In this document: positions 1-8,341 of the stretch, piece after piece
How positions within the stretch are numbered: the stretch's first letter is position 1
Layout of the letters: each line of letters begins with the position of its first letter
DNA from: an uncultured bacterium
GTDB lineage: Bacteria; Bacillota; Clostridia; Christensenellales; Pumilibacteraceae
Reading direction: 5' to 3'
Assembly: GCA_949744905.1 (NCBI GenBank)
Contig: CATKCE010000050.1
Coordinates: forward strand, 1-38,123
DNA length: 38,123 bases
Notes under the pieces: model-generated
What the model was told of the DNA's origin: nothing
What the model saw: the letters and a program-made list of their open reading frames with translations, nothing else
The model's database searches: none
Position numbers and translations under genes: made by a program

Positions 1-818
1 CCGAAATAATTCTTAAAAAGGCTGTTCTTGCCGCAAAAGTGCGCGAGGCGGCGCGAAAGGAAAAAGAGATAACACGCGCCAAAAACAGTCTTGACAACAA
101 CTTCAATCTTGTCGGCAAGCTCAGCAGCTGCACCGGCAAAAAGCCGGAGAACAACGAATTGTTTATCGTCGAGGGCGACAGCGCCGGCGGCACGGCGAAA
201 CAGGCGCGCAACCGCTCGTTCCAGGCGATACTTCCGCTTAGAGGCAAACCGCTCAACGCCGAAAAAAAGCGCATCGACCAGGTGCTTGCAAACGAGGAAA
301 TACGCACCATTATTTCGGCTCTCGGCAGCGGGATAGGCGAGGACTTCAACGTAGAAAATCTTAACTACCACAAGGTGATAATATTGTCCGACGCCGACCA
401 GGACGGCGCGCATATAAGGGCGATTCTTTTGACGTTCTTCTTCCGTTACATGAAAGATCTTATCAACGAGGGGCACGTGTATATAGGGCTTCCGCCTCTA
501 TACCGTATATCCAAAAAAGATACGGTGGAATACGTTTACGACGACGCGGCGCTCGAGGAAGCGAGAAAACGCTTTGGAAAAGGCGCCGGATTACAGCGTT
601 ACAAGGGCTTGGGCGAGATGAGCGCCGACCAGCTTTGGGAGACTACTATGGACCCCAACCGCCGCACGCTTGTACAGGTTACCATAGAAGACGCGGCTAC
701 GGCGGAAATGCTTGTTTCCACCCTTATGGGCGACGCGATAGACCTGCGCCGCCAATATATAATAGAAAACGCGAACTTCAACAAAGAAGACAATTTCAAA
801 GCTCACGAGGCAAAATAG
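1..818 (+). CDS. parE: DNA topoisomerase IV-type (gyrase-like) subunit B, 3' part
   Basis: This is the C-terminal 271 residues of the ATPase/TOPRIM subunit of a type IIA topoisomerase; the 5' part lies outside the window and the frame is already open at base 3. The TOPRIM domain is clear: EGDSAGG with the metal-binding Glu at about base 171, PLRGKPLNAEK, and the Asp cluster in SDADQDGAH at bases 390-404. After it come the conserved LLTFFFRYM and LQRYKGLGEM blocks that end this subunit. With the A subunit it would form the A2B2 enzyme that passes one DNA duplex through another. The next gene starts 9 bases after the stop and its AGGAGG overlaps the stop codon, so the two are translated as a pair. 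GyrB versus ParE cannot be settled from this piece; I prefer ParE because of the A-subunit partner. Confidence 0.85.
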   Translation, partial: EIILKKAVLAAKVREAARKEKEITRAKNSLDNNFNLVGKLSSCTGKKPENNELFIVEGDSAGGTAKQARNRSFQAILPLRGKPLNAEKKRIDQVLANEEIRTIISALGSGIGEDFNVENLNYHKVIILSDADQDGAHIRAILLTFFFRYMKDLINEGHVYIGLPPLYRISKKDTVEYVYDDAALEEARKRFGKGAGLQRYKGLGEMSADQLWETTMDPNRRTLVQVTIEDAATAEMLVSTLMGDAIDLRRQYIIENANFNKEDNFKAHEAK

Positions 819-827
819 GAGGACTGT

Positions 828-3266
828 ATGGCGGAACAAAAGACACCCAGTATAATAGCCAAGACCATGGAAGACGTCATGCACGAGTCCATGATGCCGT
901 ACTCCGAGTTCGTTATAATGGACCGCGCTCTTCCGCGTGTGGAGGACGGACTCAAACCCGTGCAGCGCCGCATACTTTACAGTATGTCCGAGTTGGGCAT
1001 AACCCCCGATAAACCTTACCGCAAGTCCGCGCGTATAGTGGGCGACTGTATGGGTAAATTCCACCCTCACGGCGACAGTTCCATTTATTTCGCAATGGTG
1101 CGTATGGCTCAGCCGTTCAGCATGGGAGCGTGCCTCGTAGACGGCCACGGCAACTTCGGCTCGGTTGACGGAGACAGTCCCGCGGCAATGCGTTACACAG
1201 AAGCGCGTCTCACGCCGCTTGCGCTCGAACTTTTGCGCGACATAGAAAAGAACACCGTAAAGTGGAGTTGTAACTTCGACGATACCCTCATGGAGCCGGA
1301 CATGCTTCCGGGACGTTTTCCCAACCTTTTGGTGAACGGCGCGAGCGGTATCGCGGTGGGACTTTCCACCAATATACCTCCGCACAACCTTATGGAGAGT
1401 ATCGACGGCGTAATAGCTTATATCGACAATCCGCGCATAAAACTGTCCGAGATGATGAAGATCATAAAAGGACCGGATTTCCCTACGGGCGGCTTTATAA
1501 TCGGCGGAGACGAGCTGGTAAAAGCGTATGAGACCGGCAAGGGCAAAATAATAATGCGCGCCAAACTCCATATCGAGAACGGCGAAAACGAAAAGAAACT
1601 TATAGTGATCGACGAGCTTCCGTACCAGGTCAACAAAGCCCAGCTGCTTGAAAACATACTCAAAGCGCGCGAAGATAAAAAGGGAGTGCTCACCGGCATA
1701 ACCGAAATAACCGACGAGAGCGACCGCGGCGGTATGCGCGCGGTAATAAAGGTAAAGCGCGACTGCGACCCCAAGCCCATTATAGACGCGTTGTTAAAGT
1801 ACACCAACTTATCCACGTCGTTTGCTATAAACATGGTTGCGATCGCCGACGGCAAGCCCCAGCAAATGGGACTGCTCGACATAATAGCTTACTATGTAAA
1901 CTATCAGCGCGAAGTGGTATTGAAACGCACGCGCTACGAACTTGATGCCGCAAAAGAGCGGGAGCACATTTTGGAAGGGCTTGTAATAGCCGTGCGCAAT
2001 ATTGACGAGGTGGTCAAGATAATAAAAGCCTCCGGCTCCACTGGCGAAGCGCGCGAAAACCTGAGAAAGCGTTTCGACCTGTCCGAGCGCCAGGCTCAAG
2101 CCATACTCGATCTGCGTCTTGCGCGACTTACTCATCTGGAAGTATATAAGTTGGAAAAAGAGCTTGCGGACGTCCGCGCTCTCATCACCCGTCTTACGGC
2201 GATAGTTGCGAGCCGCAAATTGCAGATGGATCTTGTAAAAGCCGAACTTGCTCAGATACGCAAAGCGTACCGCGAAAACCGCAAGTCGGTAATTCTCAAA
2301 GAGACCGCCGATTACGTCGTGCCCAGCGAGGACGACGAAAAGCCGGTGGAAGACTATATTGTGGCGGTAAACGCCAACGGTCACATAAAGCGCATGTTCG
2401 TAAAAAACTTTACGATGGCGACAAAAGATTTTACCGAGAATTCCACGCGCAACGAGATATGTTCCTGCATAGTAAAGGCGAACAGTTTGGAGCGGGTCTA
2501 CTGCTTTACAAACCTCGGCAACTGTTATAAACTCGATACCGAATCTATACCCGAGGGCAAGTGGCGCGAAAAGGGCGCGCCTCTCAAAAAGGTTGTGCCG
2601 GACAGTCTTGACGGCGAGCGCATAGTATTTATGCAGACCGTGGAAGACGCGCTTCCCAAAGGAAACCTTTTGTTCTATACCCGCACGGGCATGGTAAAAC
2701 GCAGCGAATGGAAAGAATACGGAGTGGTAAAGAGCGCGTTTGCCGCGATAAAGCTGAAAGACGACGACGAAGTGATAGCCATAGAGCATGAAAAGAAAAA
2801 TTGCACGCTTATGTTCGTGACGCGCTCGGGCATGTGTCTTAACGCCGATATGAGCGATATTCCCGTGCAGGGAAGAATAGCGGCGGGCGTAAAAGGTATC
2901 CAGCTCGGCGACGGCGACGAATGTGTCTTTATCGGTCAGATAAACGGCGACGGCGAAGTCGTACTGGTATCCGACCGCGGATACTCCAAGCGAGTGCTCG
3001 TATCGCAGATAGACGTTATGGCGCGTTACCGCAAGGGCGTAAAAATAGTTGACTTCAATAAAAAGGATAACGGCACGTCGCTGGCGTTTGTTTCGTACGT
3101 GACCGATCCGTATAAGATAGTGCTTGTCTTCGACGACGATTATTTGTCCAGCTATTCCACCGAGGCGCTCAGTATAGAAAACCGCACGCATGCCGGCAGA
3201 CCGATAATAAAAGGCAAAGCCCGAATAAAAGAGGGACTAGTATATAACGATAAACTTACCAACTGA
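828..3266 (+). CDS. parC: DNA topoisomerase IV-type (gyrase-like) subunit A
   Basis: An 812-residue DNA cleavage and religation subunit of a type IIA topoisomerase. The catalytic tyrosine is Tyr123 in [10 protein letters not shown]. The winged-helix quinolone-pocket motif [10 protein letters not shown] is at 79-88 and [14 protein letters not shown] follows. From about residue 500 the C-terminal domain shows repeated beta-pinwheel blades (for example [28 protein letters not shown]). I do not see the GyrA-box (QRRGGKG) that gyrase needs to wrap DNA, so a topoisomerase IV role (decatenation) is more likely than supercoiling. The start has AGGAGG five bases upstream. Oddity: the position matching E. 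coli GyrA Asp87 is Phe88. A strong terminator follows 20 bases after the stop. Family certain; IV versus gyrase about 75%. Confidence 0.88.
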   Translation: MAEQKTPSIIAKTMEDVMHESMMPYSEFVIMDRALPRVEDGLKPVQRRILYSMSELGITPDKPYRKSARIVGDCMGKFHPHGDSSIYFAMVRMAQPFSMGACLVDGHGNFGSVDGDSPAAMRYTEARLTPLALELLRDIEKNTVKWSCNFDDTLMEPDMLPGRFPNLLVNGASGIAVGLSTNIPPHNLMESIDGVIAYIDNPRIKLSEMMKIIKGPDFPTGGFIIGGDELVKAYETGKGKIIMRAKLHIENGENEKKLIVIDELPYQVNKAQLLENILKAREDKKGVLTGITEITDESDRGGMRAVIKVKRDCDPKPIIDALLKYTNLSTSFAINMVAIADGKPQQMGLLDIIAYYVNYQREVVLKRTRYELDAAKEREHILEGLVIAVRNIDEVVKIIKASGSTGEARENLRKRFDLSERQAQAILDLRLARLTHLEVYKLEKELADVRALITRLTAIVASRKLQMDLVKAELAQIRKAYRENRKSVILKETADYVVPSEDDEKPVEDYIVAVNANGHIKRMFVKNFTMATKDFTENSTRNEICSCIVKANSLERVYCFTNLGNCYKLDTESIPEGKWREKGAPLKKVVPDSLDGERIVFMQTVEDALPKGNLLFYTRTGMVKRSEWKEYGVVKSAFAAIKLKDDDEVIAIEHEKKNCTLMFVTRSGMCLNADMSDIPVQGRIAAGVKGIQLGDGDECVFIGQINGDGEVVLVSDRGYSKRVLVSQIDVMARYRKGVKIVDFNKKDNGTSLAFVSYVTDPYKIVLVFDDDYLSSYSTEALSIENRTHAGRPIIKGKARIKEGLVYNDKLTN

Positions 3267-3286
3267 CACAATTTAAAAACATTGAT

Positions 3287-3328
3287 AAAAAAGAGAAAGG
3301 CTTGGTAAAAAGTCTTTCTCTTTTTTTT
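3287..3328 (+). terminator. Intrinsic terminator after the topoisomerase genes
   Basis: A 13-bp outer stem (AAAAAAGAGAAAG with CTTTCTCTTTTTT) continues into a 4-bp inner stem with one G-U pair and a 6-base loop, followed directly by a run of T. The stem is A/T-rich at its base, as is common in Firmicutes. Confidence 0.93.
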
Positions 3329-3457
3329 GTGTTGCATTTTTTTTGTCAGGGACTTAACGGTGCAAAATATTTTATAGATAGCGATAAAAAGCAAACCGCA
3401 TATTAGCTTTTTATTCGACATATAAATAAGCGTCACAATAAATTGCGGAGAAAGATA

Positions 3458-4912
3458 ATGAAAGTAAAAAAGTTGTGTAAAATAGCGGCGTTTGTGCTTG
3501 CCGCGATAGTGATAGCGGGTTGCTTTACCGGTTGTAAAGAGAGCGACGACATCGCCCGCAGTAAGTACAGGATAACGGCGCAGATCGATACGTCGGATAT
3601 GACTGCGCTCGCCTTGTGCGAGATCGACTACGTAAACAACACCGACGTAGAGCTTGACGAAGTGTGGTTTCATTTGTATCCGGCGGCTTACCGCAACGGA
3701 GCGCGTTACACTCCTGTCACCGCGGCGGAAATAGACTCGGCGTATCCGTCGGGCGTCTCTTACGGCGGGATAGAGATACGCGGAGTTACGGGAGGCGAAT
3801 ACGAGATAGGCGGTCTTGACGAGGACGTTTTGATAGTAAAATTGCCGAAGGCTATAATGCCCACGCAGCGCGTAACGATAACTGTTGATTACAAGCTGAC
3901 CATCCCCAATATGCGCCACCGTTTCGGATACGAAAACGGCACGATAAATCTCGGCAACTGGTTTCCCGTAGAATGCGCTTACGACGGCGGTTTCGACGCT
4001 TCGCCGTATTATTCGAACGGTGATCCCTTTAATCTGCCGGTATGCGATTACGATGTAAGCATTATTGCGCCGACGGAATATACCGTGGCAATGCCGGCGC
4101 CTGCCGAACGCAAGGAAGACGGCGATAAAACCACTACCACGTGCAAGCTCGACAAGGCGCGCGATTTTGCCGCAGTACTCGGCAAATTCGACACGGTATC
4201 GCAAAATACCGCGGGAGTTTCCGTGACGTATTACTATACCTCCGACGATAAAGCGGAAGAACATCTAAAAGCCGCTTGCGACGCGCTGTCGTACTTTTCG
4301 TCGTCGTTCGGTGCTTATCCATACAAATCGTATTCGGTGGTCCAGACCGCTTTCAATCAGGGCGGAATGGAGTATACCGGACTCGTATATGTTTCGGATG
4401 CCGCGCGCGACAAAATGATAACCGAGATAATCGTGCATGAAACCGCGCATCAGTGGTGGTACGGAATAGTGGGCAACGACCAGGTCAAGAACGCATGGCT
4501 CGACGAAGCGCTCGCCGAATTCAGCACAACGCTGTTTTACCGCAACCACCCCGATTACGGCGTAAAATATACCGATCGAATAGCCGACGCCATGGGAGGA
4601 TTTTCACTGTACTGCGAACTCAGCAAATGCTCGGATACTTCAATGGACCGCAGCTTAGCCGATTTTTCCACTCCGTCGGAGTACACGTACATGACTTACG
4701 TAAAAGGTCAGCTTATGTACGACAGCGTGCTAAACTTTATCGGCGAAAAAAATCTTGTGGCGGGACTCCGTAATTACGCGACCAAATGCGCCTTTTCCAC
4801 CGCGCGTCCCGACGACCTCGTGGCATGTCTCGAACAGACGTCCAAGCGCGAGTTAAAGCCGCTTATGTCCGGTTACATAGACGGAACGGCAAAATTGTAC
4901 AGCTTTAATTAA
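3458..4912 (+). CDS. M1-family zinc metallopeptidase, lipoprotein
   Basis: A 484-residue secreted gluzincin peptidase. The N-terminus is a lipoprotein signal: a Lys-rich start, a hydrophobic stretch, then two candidate lipobox cysteines (IAGC, FTGC), so it is probably membrane-anchored on the outside. An N-terminal beta-rich M1 domain is followed by GGMEY (the equivalent of the exopeptidase GxMEN motif) and the zinc site HETAHQWW, with His327, Glu328, His331 and third ligand Glu350 (the HExxH-x18-E pattern). At 484 residues it is shorter than classical aminopeptidase N (about 870), so it lacks the large helical C-terminal domain. I chose ATG 3458 because GGAG lies 7 bases upstream; an in-frame TTG at 3443 precedes that ribosome site. 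Substrate unknown; cell-surface peptide trimming is an inference. Confidence 0.88.
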   Translation: MKVKKLCKIAAFVLAAIVIAGCFTGCKESDDIARSKYRITAQIDTSDMTALALCEIDYVNNTDVELDEVWFHLYPAAYRNGARYTPVTAAEIDSAYPSGVSYGGIEIRGVTGGEYEIGGLDEDVLIVKLPKAIMPTQRVTITVDYKLTIPNMRHRFGYENGTINLGNWFPVECAYDGGFDASPYYSNGDPFNLPVCDYDVSIIAPTEYTVAMPAPAERKEDGDKTTTTCKLDKARDFAAVLGKFDTVSQNTAGVSVTYYYTSDDKAEEHLKAACDALSYFSSSFGAYPYKSYSVVQTAFNQGGMEYTGLVYVSDAARDKMITEIIVHETAHQWWYGIVGNDQVKNAWLDEALAEFSTTLFYRNHPDYGVKYTDRIADAMGGFSLYCELSKCSDTSMDRSLADFSTPSEYTYMTYVKGQLMYDSVLNFIGEKNLVAGLRNYATKCAFSTARPDDLVACLEQTSKRELKPLMSGYIDGTAKLYSFN

Positions 4913-4932
4913 AGCAATAAGGACGGCGTATC

Positions 4933-5631
4933 ATGTTTATATTGTTGAAAAAGCGCAACATTCTTATCGGCTTGCTTGTGGTGGCTCTTACCGTATCGCT
5001 GTGTTTTGCGGTAACGGCTACCGCGACCAGCGCGTATTCCGTGCCCAAAATGGGTAAGACCGTGGTGATAGACGCCGGTCACGGCGGAGCCGACGGCGGC
5101 GTCGTGGGCGTTACCACGTCGGTAAAGGAAAGCGACGTAAACCTTTCGGTGGCGCGTTCGCTCAAACATTTTCTTAAAACAAAAGGTTACGACGTAGTAA
5201 TGACGCGCTCCACCACCGACGGACTGTACGGCATGACCACCAAAAACAAAAAGCTGAAAGATATGCAGGAGCGCAAAAAGGTCATAGAAAAATCCGGGGC
5301 CGACCTTGTGGTGTCAATACATTGCAATTCATATCCCAGGGGCGACCAGCGCGGGGCGCAGGTGTTTTACGCGCCGGGCAGCGAGGACGGAAAGGTAAAG
5401 GCGGAGGCTATGCAGAGCGTGCTTTGCGGTACTCTCGGCACCGAACGTAAAGCTATGAGCGGCGATTATTTTATCTTGCAGTGCTCGGCTGTTCCGTCAC
5501 TGTTGGTGGAATGCGGTTTTTTGACTACGCCCGCCGAGGAAAAGCTGCTTGTGTCGGCGTCGTATCAGGAAAAAGTGGCTTACGCCATATTTACCGGCAT
5601 ACACACTATATTGGGCGAAGAAGGGGTATAG
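4933..5631 (+). CDS. cwlD: N-acetylmuramoyl-L-alanine amidase (Amidase_3), CwlD-like
   Basis: A 232-residue zinc amidase that cuts the bond between muramic acid and the stem peptide of peptidoglycan. Residues 10-35 are a single signal anchor or signal peptide, and the rest is one Amidase_3 catalytic domain. The zinc and catalytic residues are His50 (DAGHGGADGG), Glu66 (KESDVNLS), His130 (VSIHCNS) and Glu193 (LLVECGFLT). Length and layout match Bacillus CwlD (about 237 residues), which with PdaA makes muramic-delta-lactam in spore cortex. No extra cell-wall-binding repeats are present, which also favours CwlD over autolytic LytC-type amidases. It starts 20 bases after the M1 peptidase and is probably co-transcribed. 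A sporulation role is inferred; a vegetative amidase is the alternative. Confidence 0.87.
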   Translation: MFILLKKRNILIGLLVVALTVSLCFAVTATATSAYSVPKMGKTVVIDAGHGGADGGVVGVTTSVKESDVNLSVARSLKHFLKTKGYDVVMTRSTTDGLYGMTTKNKKLKDMQERKKVIEKSGADLVVSIHCNSYPRGDQRGAQVFYAPGSEDGKVKAEAMQSVLCGTLGTERKAMSGDYFILQCSAVPSLLVECGFLTTPAEEKLLVSASYQEKVAYAIFTGIHTILGEEGV

Positions 5632-5642
5632 CGTAAAAATAC

Positions 5643-5671
5643 TTGATTTTTTGCTCTCCGTATAGTATAAT
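5643..5671 (+). promoter_or_regulatory. Sigma-A-type promoter for lemA
   Basis: TTGATT (5643-5648), a 17-base spacer and a perfect TATAAT (5666-5671). The predicted start near 5678 gives a leader of about 24 bases containing AGGAGG before the lemA ATG. Confidence 0.8.
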
Positions 5672-5701
5672 TTAGCTTGACAATGTCAGGAGGACAAAAC
5701 A

Positions 5702-6295
5702 ATGTTGATATCGGCGCTTTCAAAAACTACTCTTATAACAATAGTAGTCGTTGCAATAGTCGTGTTGTTGCTGATTATCATTATCGGCGCGTTCATTTCA
5801 ATGCGCAATGCGCTCGTCGCGCTTGATACCGCAAGCGACGAAGCGTGGTCTACGATCGATATCCATCTTAAAAAGAGATACGATCTAATACCCAACATAG
5901 TGGAGACCGTTAAAGGATACGCCAAGCACGAATCCGAAACGTTTGAAAGAGTCGTTGCGGCGCGTAACGCGGCTGTGGCTGCCCCCACTCCCAACGAAAA
6001 AGTGGAGGCCGACAATCAGCTCGGGGGAACGCTTCGTCAGTTGTTCGCTCTCACCGAGAGCTATCCCGAGCTTAAAGCCGACACCCAGTTTCTTTCGCTT
6101 CAAACGCAGTTGCAGTCGGTGGAAGCCGATTTGGCGCAAGCGCGCAAATATTACAACGGCAAGATACGGGCATACAATACAAAGATACGCGTTTTTCCGT
6201 CGAGTATCGTTGCAGGTTGCATGAAGTTGCGACCCCGCAAATACTTCGAGCTTGACAGTGCGGAAGAACGTCAAAACGTAAAAGTCAGTTTTTAA
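5702..6295 (+). CDS. lemA: LemA family membrane protein
   Basis: A 197-residue protein with one N-terminal transmembrane helix (about residues 9-31) and a long alpha-helical LemA domain. The hallmarks are the stretch after the membrane segment (MRNALVALDTASDEAWSTID), the KKRYDLIPNIVETVKGYA block, ARNAAV, and a C-terminal ARKYYNGKIRAYN segment. Length is normal for the family. The biochemical role of LemA proteins is not settled. They are often encoded beside DUF2207 or TPM/YgcG-type membrane proteins, and here a DUF2207 gene follows after 67 bases, so the two probably act together at the membrane. The start has AGGAGG at a good distance and its own promoter at 5643. Confidence 0.93.
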   Translation: MLISALSKTTLITIVVVAIVVLLLIIIIGAFISMRNALVALDTASDEAWSTIDIHLKKRYDLIPNIVETVKGYAKHESETFERVVAARNAAVAAPTPNEKVEADNQLGGTLRQLFALTESYPELKADTQFLSLQTQLQSVEADLAQARKYYNGKIRAYNTKIRVFPSSIVAGCMKLRPRKYFELDSAEERQNVKVSF

Positions 6296-6362
6296 GTTTA
6301 TCGGGCTTTGAAAACGGTCGGTTCAATACCGGCCGCTTTGCCGTTAATGAGGTAAGTTGTAA

Positions 6363-8297
6363 ATGAAAAGGAAATTGTCGTATTTGGGGCTGGTCATTGT
6401 GATTGCGCTTTCTTTTTCGGTTATTTGGGGATGCGGTATGTCGGAAGCGAAAACCGTTCCGTATACTTCGTCTTTGCAGGACAGCGGGTATGTAATGACC
6501 GATCTTGATTTGAGCGTTGACGCGAGCGCAGGTAACGGAAGCGCGCATATCGTCGAAAAGTATACTTTCGATTATAAAATATCCAGTCAGGGATTTTACC
6601 GCGATATACCGCTCAACAGCGGCGAAAAAGTACGCAACTTGGAAGTGTACGACGCGTTTGACTTTTCCGATACTTATGAAGTATCGCATCCGAGCCCTGA
6701 TATGCTGCGCGTAAAAGTGGGGCGGGAAGGAATATATATCAAAGACATAAACCGCTGTACTATAGAGTACGATATCATCATGCCAAAGCATGCCGAATAT
6801 CCCGACGCTTTGGTCCTCAACGTTATAGGACAAGGATGGACATGCGCGATAGAACACGCCGACATAAGAATTACGCTGCCTGCGGAGACTGTTTCGACCC
6901 CGATGTATATGTACGGAGAATGGGGAAGCACGAGCGACGCCGTATACGACTACAAGATCACCGAGCCGGAAGCGGTTGCCGTAAACGTAAAGGAATATAA
7001 GTTTTCGATAAACGATCTAAACGCGTTCGAAGGGCTGACGGTATATTACTTTTTGCCGGAAGGAGCTCTCGGAAGCAGTTCGGACAATACCGTATGGATA
7101 ATATTGGGAGTAAGCGTTTTACTAATAGCCGCGGCGATATTGTTCAAATTATTTTTCGGCAAAAGCAAGCCGCTCGCGCCGGTTACAAACTATTATCCTC
7201 CCAAACATGCGGGAGCCGGCGAAAATTCTCTGCCCATGGATCCCGTCGATATGGGTTATCTTATAGACAATACGTGCCAAGGTTCGGACGTTACTTCGCT
7301 TATATTCTATTTTGCAAGCAAGGGATATATCGAACTCATAGAGCCTAAGAGCAAAAACAATAAGTCGAAAGATTTCAAACTTGTAAAGTTGTGCGATCTT
7401 CCGCAAGGAACGCCCAAATATCAGAAAACGTTTTTCGATAAGTTGTTTTCGTCGGACGATACGGTTACGGTATCCGCGCTGACAAATAAAACGTACACAG
7501 CGGTCCAAAGCGTACAGTCGCAGATAGCCGCGAAATACCGTGGCAAACTTCTCGATAAAAAACCGAGAATAGCCGCTGTGATTTTGGGAATACTCACGGT
7601 TGCGTACGCCTTTGCGGTTTCGTTTATCGCGGGGTTGCAGGTAAGCTCGCATTTTAGAAACTGGGCAGGAGTAGTCTCGGTATTTCCCGTGGCTATATCC
7701 GCTATACTCGGGACGTATATCATGTGTAACTGGCTGAGACTCGGCGCGGTAAAGCGCACCGCGTTGCTGGTTGCGCTCGGGGCGGCGACCGTGTTGCTTT
7801 CATTGCCGCTACTGATAATCAACAGCGGCGACGTTTTGAGTTGGGCGTCCAGGATAATAATGGTTGTGTCGGTCGCGGCAAGTTGCGTTGTGATACCTTT
7901 TATAACGCGCCGTACCGATTATTACACAAACGAACTCAACGAAGTAATTGGTTTTAAGGACTTTTTGAAGACGGCGGAAAAAGACCGTTTGGAAATGCTT
8001 TTGGAGGAAAACCCCCAGTATTATTACGATATTCTGCCGTATGCGAACGTTTTGGGAGTTTCGGATATTTGGCAGGATAAGTTTGACGGTCTTACCATGG
8101 AACCTCCCTCGTATTACCGCGGCGACACGGTGTTCACGCTCGTTTTGTTCAACAGTTATTACCGCAACAGTTACCGTTCGTATTCATCCGCGGCGGTTTC
8201 GCGTCCGTCGTCTTCGTCTCGGAGCGGCGGCGGATTTTCCGGCGGAGGAGGGTTCTCCGGCGGCGGTTTCGGCGGCGGCGGCGGCGGAAGATGGTAG
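6363..8297 (+). CDS. DUF2207-domain membrane protein with Gly-rich tail
   Basis: A 644-residue membrane protein. The N-terminus is a signal peptide ending near WGCGMSEA; the Cys could be a lipobox residue, though a weak one. Residues of about 45-230 form the extracellular beta-rich DUF2207 domain (FDYKISSQGFYRDIPL is typical). A transmembrane helix follows at about 243-265, then a cytoplasmic stretch, and a cluster of about four more helices between residues 400 and 530. The last 30 residues are Ser/Gly-rich and end in a Gly run plus RW, a tail also common on other LemA-partner proteins. Function unknown; the LemA neighbour points to an envelope-associated role. It probably shares the lemA promoter. 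Starts at ATG 6363 with GAGGT upstream. Confidence 0.85.
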   Translation: MKRKLSYLGLVIVIALSFSVIWGCGMSEAKTVPYTSSLQDSGYVMTDLDLSVDASAGNGSAHIVEKYTFDYKISSQGFYRDIPLNSGEKVRNLEVYDAFDFSDTYEVSHPSPDMLRVKVGREGIYIKDINRCTIEYDIIMPKHAEYPDALVLNVIGQGWTCAIEHADIRITLPAETVSTPMYMYGEWGSTSDAVYDYKITEPEAVAVNVKEYKFSINDLNAFEGLTVYYFLPEGALGSSSDNTVWIILGVSVLLIAAAILFKLFFGKSKPLAPVTNYYPPKHAGAGENSLPMDPVDMGYLIDNTCQGSDVTSLIFYFASKGYIELIEPKSKNNKSKDFKLVKLCDLPQGTPKYQKTFFDKLFSSDDTVTVSALTNKTYTAVQSVQSQIAAKYRGKLLDKKPRIAAVILGILTVAYAFAVSFIAGLQVSSHFRNWAGVVSVFPVAISAILGTYIMCNWLRLGAVKRTALLVALGAATVLLSLPLLIINSGDVLSWASRIIMVVSVAASCVVIPFITRRTDYYTNELNEVIGFKDFLKTAEKDRLEMLLEENPQYYYDILPYANVLGVSDIWQDKFDGLTMEPPSYYRGDTVFTLVLFNSYYRNSYRSYSSAAVSRPSSSSRSGGGFSGGGGFSGGGFGGGGGGRW

Positions 8298-8317
8298 TCT
8301 TCCGTTTATCCGTCATT

Positions 8318-8326
8318 TGATATAAT
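8318..8326 (+). promoter_or_regulatory. Extended -10 promoter candidate for the aromatic operon
   Basis: TG-A-TATAAT with no good -35 (the 17-base-spaced position reads TCTTCC). The predicted start of transcription, near 8333, is only about nine bases before the TTG start of tyrA, so the transcript would be nearly leaderless. The alternative is read-through from the LemA/DUF2207 unit, since no terminator is visible at 8298-8341. Confidence 0.45.
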
Positions 8327-8341
8327 ACGGGAAAGAGAATA

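Noticed and set aside
591-1571. Long antisense open frame across the topoisomerase junction
   Set aside because: Its protein is His/Tyr/Arg-rich without recognisable domains and it mirrors two certain genes; strong codon bias of the sense genes keeps the opposite strand open. The same holds for 1809-3191, 3152-4264, 27666-29378, 34974-35996 and 36060-37454 on the minus strand and 21458-22894 on the plus strand.
3340-3440. Promoter for the M1 peptidase gene
   Set aside because: TTGTCA at 3343 and several TATA-like words exist, but none has 16-18 base spacing, so I do not call one.
8220-8295. GGC/GGA-rich microsatellite-like repeat at the end of the DUF2207 gene
   Set aside because: It encodes the Gly-rich tail typical of this family and does not look like an independent repeat element.
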